A stretch of 31,155 nucleotides of DNA, from assembly GCA_902984215.1 (NCBI GenBank), contig CADWAF010000772.1, positions 1 through 31,155 on the forward strand. Direction: 5' to 3'. Positions within the stretch are counted from its first letter, which is position 1; the number at the start of each line of letters is the position of its first letter. Of the stretch, positions 28,330-31,155 are shown in pieces. Position numbers and translations under genes: made by a program. A model generated the notes under the pieces. That model was given only the letters and a program-made list of their open reading frames with translations. It ran no database searches and was not told the origin of the DNA. The DNA comes from Willaertia magna. Its lineage: Eukaryota > Heterolobosea > Eutetramitea > Acrasida > Naegleriidae.

Positions 28330-29196
28330 TTAAATAGTTGCATTGGTTAAATATAAATTTAAAACAGATACCCATCCGAAAGCCCAAGCAACAGTTCTTA
28401 ATGTACCAGGTAAAATACCAATAGTGTAAAGAACATGGAAAACAGTTCTTGCAGCAATGAACATAACAGATTCCTTAACTAAAGTGACAGCTAAAGTTAA
28501 AGCAGTTGGGTTTAAACCAGTGGTAGTAGTACCTGCAGCAATTCTAGCAATGGATAAAACAGCAACTAAACCAAAACCAATTAAAGCTTCAAATGAATTT
28601 TGATGAGATCCTAATGTACGTGCACCAAAACCACCAACTAATCTTGATTGTTGAGCTCTTGGGGTAGAATTATCTAATTTACCATTACCTTCAATGATTT
28701 GAGCAAATAAAAGTGGGAGTTTAGTAGTAAAAGTAAAAAGGAAAGCAATTAATAAAGCTAAGTATGGGATAGTTTGAGCTTTAATTGCAACATTAACTTT
28801 TTGATCAACTGGAACATTTGGTAATCTAATATTTTGATTCTTTAAAAATTGTTGGTCATTTGCCATCTTGATGACATTATTAATGTTGTTTGCAATAATT
28901 GCTGGTGATAAGTTGACTTGGAATGTAACAATTGGTTTAGATTGAGCTCCAGCTGCATATTCTTTCTTAATTAAATCATCATATTGATTTGCAAATGAAT
29001 TTTGGTATAATAAATAGTTATGTGCAACAAGTACAACGAGGAAAAGAATAATAAGGAATGCAAAAGTAAAGTAGGTACTCAAAATAATCTTGAACCAACT
29101 CTTTCTTTCAACTTTAGTTGTTACTACCGTTTGTTGTTGTTCAACAACAGTGGTTGTAGCTTTAGGTTGTTCTCTTTGTTCCTTGGTTTTTGCCAT
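28330..29196 (-). CDS. MAPEG-family integral membrane protein
   Basis: The first ATG is at 29196 (MAKTKEQREQ), giving 288 residues; the frame stays open upstream only from a GTG. A polar Thr/Gln-rich head is followed by TM1 (about residues 37-58), a 75-residue soluble loop, TM2 (about 143-165), the signature RTLGSHQNSFEAL (about 193-205), TM3 (204-221) and two more hydrophobic stretches (about 226-258 and 264-283). The R-x-L-x-x-x-x-N-x-x-E element is the glutathione-binding signature of MAPEG proteins such as microsomal glutathione transferases. It probably sits in the ER or another endomembrane. The N-terminal TM plus long loop is extra to the usual 150-aa MAPEG core. A glutathione-transferase function is inference. 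Confidence 0.85.
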   Translation of the reverse strand: MAKTKEQREQPKATTTVVEQQQTVVTTKVERKSWFKIILSTYFTFAFLIILFLVVLVAHNYLLYQNSFANQYDDLIKKEYAAGAQSKPIVTFQVNLSPAIIANNINNVIKMANDQQFLKNQNIRLPNVPVDQKVNVAIKAQTIPYLALLIAFLFTFTTKLPLLFAQIIEGNGKLDNSTPRAQQSRLVGGFGARTLGSHQNSFEALIGFGLVAVLSIARIAAGTTTTGLNPTALTLAVTLVKESVMFIAARTVFHVLYTIGILPGTLRTVAWAFGWVSVLNLYLTNATI

Positions 29197-29444
29197 TTTT
29201 TTAAAGTTGTAAGCTCGGAATATGAATGAAAAGTGTAAAATTTTAAATGCTTTGAAGGCCACCGGGTGACGTTTTTGATGTTTTTATGAAACCACTGATT
29301 AGTGGACTTTACACACGTATCAAATGACTTTTTAGTTTCTTGTTACAAAACTACCCTTAATAGTTTTTATTAGACAATAACATTACATTTTGAGTGCTCT
29401 TACTCATGTGAATTAAAAAATAAATTACTAGTTCTCTTTAGTGT

Positions 29445-30320
29445 TTAAGCAGAGTAATTTACTGAAACACCAACTTTAGAGGTACCCTTAGATAAATTAA
29501 ATGCATTAGCTTCAACTGAAACTGAAGTAGTTAAACGTGGATTAACTTGTAAAGTATAAGTTGTGTTAACAGTACCCTTAGTATTAATCTTTGCCTTAAC
29601 AGATGAATCTTTATCAATAACATAAGATGCACCTAAAGTGAAAGTTGGTTGAGATGGTTGTTCGGATTTTAAGTCTTGTGTGAATTCACCAGCAACTGCA
29701 ACGCTTTCATCAATTTGTTGAGCATAACCAACTCTAACAGTCTTTAATGAATCTTCTAATAAAGCTGCAACGTGGATATTCTTTAAAGAGTATCTTGCTC
29801 CTAAATTGTATGTTTTTAAAGCCTTTTTATCAACAACTACTGGGTATCCTTGGACTTGAACTTCACCACCAACAACTAAGCCTTCAACAACTTGTCCAAC
29901 AACGCTAGTCTTTAAAGTTAAATCTTTTCCTAATCCATAATCAAAAGTACCAGTTAAATGTACTTTTTCATGTGTGTAATCTAAGTTACCAGTAACTTTA
30001 TTATCATCTTTGTTTGTCTTTAATTTGCTTGAAACATCAGCATTAACACCTTTTGCAATGTTAACTGCAGATGTAGAAAGAGTTACAGTTCCTTCTTGAT
30101 CTAAATCTCCACTAACTTGTAAAGCAACACCTCCTTGCTTTAATTTTTGAGTCCATGATAAACCTGCATCAACAACTCCACTTTCATTCTTTCTAGATGA
30201 TCTAATACCAACACTTAAGTCTTGGTTTGCTTTAGTATTTACGGAAAGAGAAACAGAATCAGCTGCTCCAGTTGTTAAGATATTTTTGACTGGTTTATAT
30301 AAAGCAGAGTATGCGAACAT
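29445..30320 (-). CDS. VDAC: Mitochondrial porin (VDAC)
   Basis: A 291-aa protein starting at an ATG, of usual VDAC length. After a short N-terminal helix (YKPVKNILTTG) almost the whole chain is alternating strands with hydrophobic/polar periodicity (VSLSVNTKANQDLSVGI, TYNLGARYSLKNIHVAALLE, PTFTLGASYVIDKDSSVKAK, TKVGVSVNYSA-like end), as in the 19-stranded porin barrel of the mitochondrial outer membrane. The segments GARYSLKN and LGASYVIDKDSSVKAKI correspond to the best conserved eukaryotic porin region. It conducts metabolites and nucleotides between cytosol and mitochondrion. Tom40 has the same fold but its own motifs, and the sequence fits VDAC better. It is well expressed by codon bias (few codons used, more GC than neighbours). 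Confidence 0.88.
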   Translation of the reverse strand: MFAYSALYKPVKNILTTGAADSVSLSVNTKANQDLSVGIRSSRKNESGVVDAGLSWTQKLKQGGVALQVSGDLDQEGTVTLSTSAVNIAKGVNADVSSKLKTNKDDNKVTGNLDYTHEKVHLTGTFDYGLGKDLTLKTSVVGQVVEGLVVGGEVQVQGYPVVVDKKALKTYNLGARYSLKNIHVAALLEDSLKTVRVGYAQQIDESVAVAGEFTQDLKSEQPSQPTFTLGASYVIDKDSSVKAKINTKGTVNTTYTLQVNPRLTTSVSVEANAFNLSKGTSKVGVSVNYSA

Positions 30321-30642
30321 TTTTTGTGTTGTGTGAAGGCTTTCTTTTTGCTTAAATTTGCTAAATATAAGAACCCAACCAAAATTTTTATCTTTACAAC
30401 TTACCGCCTAATGATGTTTTTGAAATTTCAATGTTATATTTGTGGAGAAAAGAATGAATTTACATGGTAGTTGCTCGATCAATTTAATTGATTGGTTGCA
30501 CTTACGTTGAGAAGGTTTTTTGATTTACAAGTAAACGTCCCATCAACTACGCTCTAAATTAGAATTTTTTGTTGCGGTTTTTACTCTCCATTTATTTTGG
30601 TGGGCTGCAAAGAGGTTTATTGCCAGTTGGATTCTGAAAAAA
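30321..30642. promoter_or_regulatory. Upstream region of porin and tRNA genes
   Basis: 322 nt between the porin start (minus) and the tRNA (plus). No coding frame, repeat or clear motif was seen beyond AT-rich stretches. Confidence 0.4.
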
Positions 30643-30715
30643 GCCCGCTTAGCTCAGTTGGTAGAGAGTGAGACAGAAGATCTTAATGTCGCTAGTTCGA
30701 TCCTGGCAGCGGGCA
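30643..30715 (+). tRNA. tRNA-Phe(GAA)-like gene with unusual core bases
   Basis: A 73-nt cloverleaf. The acceptor stem GCCCGCT/AGCGGGC is perfect, with discriminator A. The D arm is GCTC-AGTTGGTA-GAGA, the anticodon stem TGAGA/TCTTA has one G-T pair, the T arm is GCTAG-TTCGATC-CTGGC, and the 5-nt variable loop is ATGTC. The A box (TAGCTCAGTTGG) and B box (GTTCGATCC) are intact. The 7-nt anticodon loop reads CAGAAGA, with anticodon GAA at 34-36, so Phe. Unusual: base 33 is A, where nearly all tRNAs have U, and base 25 is A, leaving a G10-A25 mismatch. Base 45 is T, where Phe tRNAs usually have G. It may be a degraded or pseudo copy. A T5 run follows. No CCA is encoded and there is no intron. 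Confidence 0.8.
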
Positions 30716-30719
30716 GACA

Positions 30720-30724
30720 TTTTT
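30720..30724 (+). terminator. T5 run, RNA polymerase III terminator of the tRNA
   Basis: TTTTT starts 5 nt after the tRNA's last base, the usual spacing for Pol III termination. Confidence 0.6.
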
Positions 30725-30782
30725 AAAAACAAGTCTTTGCAATTATTTCGTTATTTCAGCCCAAAAAATAGCTCAAAGAAAA

Positions 30783-31155
30783 ATGAATAGTTTTGTTGTA
30801 TCAGTTCTTGATTTCTTTTCTTTTAAAATTCGGGAAAGTGAAATGTCTTTAGATAATTTAACAAATATAAACAATTATTATAAAGCAATATATCATTTTC
30901 TAATATTATTTAAATATAATAAAATTGTTAAGACAAATTTAAATATTGAAATTGATAAAATTATTAAATATGTTCATTATCAATTACTTTTATTAGGATA
31001 TAATAGAATTTATAAAATATTGGAAAATTTAAAAAATAAAAAGAAATTAATTTTAGAATTATTTTTATGTTTTAATTGGATTGCAATTGTTAAGAATAAA
31101 ATATTTATTAAATTTATTAATTTAGATTATTTAAATCAAAATATTTTACAAAAAA
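30783..31155 (+). CDS. Unrecognised protein, N-terminal 124 codons (3' truncated by window edge)
   Basis: An ATG at 30783 opens a frame that runs without a stop to the right edge, in extremely AT-rich sequence. It starts MNSFVVSVLDFFSFKIRES, then has helical stretches rich in Ile, Leu, Asn, Tyr and Lys (NNYYKAIYHFLILFKYNK, LILELFLCFNWIAIVKN). 124 codons without a stop in sequence this AT-rich is unlikely by chance, and third positions are almost all A or T, as in neighbouring genes. A vague resemblance to the N-terminal helical part of Mediator subunit 14 (...LLxLxKW) is too weak to assert. The start could also be the next ATG at 30843. Confidence 0.65.
   Translation, partial: MNSFVVSVLDFFSFKIRESEMSLDNLTNINNYYKAIYHFLILFKYNKIVKTNLNIEIDKIIKYVHYQLLLLGYNRIYKILENLKNKKKLILELFLCFNWIAIVKNKIFIKFINLDYLNQNILQK

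Noticed and set aside
29197..29262. 22-residue N-terminal extension of the MAPEG protein
   Set aside because: It begins at GTG with no ATG and is the 5' leader; the ATG at 29196 has the usual A-rich context.

Overview
This is a strongly AT-rich, compact protist nuclear segment. It carries about 18 protein genes on both strands, one tRNA gene and three very short spliceosomal introns (43 to 47 nt, GTAAGT or GTATGT to AG). The standard code is used, every readable gene ends in TAA, and many proteins have long Asn runs. RGS and START domains, a BLUF blue-light domain, a myosin-light-chain-like EF-hand protein and an EF-hand/WD40 protein resembling flagellar ones together suggest a free-living amoeboflagellate. 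Heterolobosea, probably Naegleria or a relative, fits best. That assignment is inference; no rRNA or other marker gene is present.

Layout. 1-6.0 kb: a divergent actin-family gene cut by the left edge, an unrecognised protein with a mitochondrial-like N-terminus, a two-exon EF-hand protein, proteasome alpha subunit PSMA6 (minus) and a D-serine dehydratase-like PLP enzyme. 6.2-11.4 kb: two convergent RGS genes. One is RGS (split by Asn-rich inserts)-SAM-possible PB1. The other is RGS-START-BLUF, which looks like a complete blue-light receptor fused to a G-protein regulator. The 759-nt gap between them is the longest in the window and holds two similar RNA-like hairpins. 11.6-14.7 kb: a two-repeat Myb gene whose frame is broken near 12.85 kb. 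15.4-18.1 kb: a secreted or ER thioredoxin-fold-like protein, convergent with a LEA-like repeat protein. 18.5-22.1 kb: a two-exon TPR-CHAT gene lacking the expected protease dyad; its stop overlaps that of a convergent Sec14-like CRAL-TRIO gene in a shared TTAA. 22.4-26.3 kb: a tandem-CBS protein, 11 nt from a two-exon coiled-coil/EF-hand/WD40 gene. 26.9-31.2 kb: an NPF-motif protein with a possible Ig-like fold, a MAPEG-family membrane protein, a VDAC-type porin, a tRNA-Phe-like gene with unusual core positions, and an open frame running off the right edge.

The genes are mostly independent housekeeping and signalling genes, not an operon. The most notable items are the RGS-START-BLUF fusion, the TPR-CHAT pseudo-protease, whose first exon and TPR half contain no in-frame ATG between exon 1 and nucleotide 19545, and the possible non-coding RNA pair in the 8.9-9.2 kb gap. 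Homology calls come from reading motifs by eye, without database searches.
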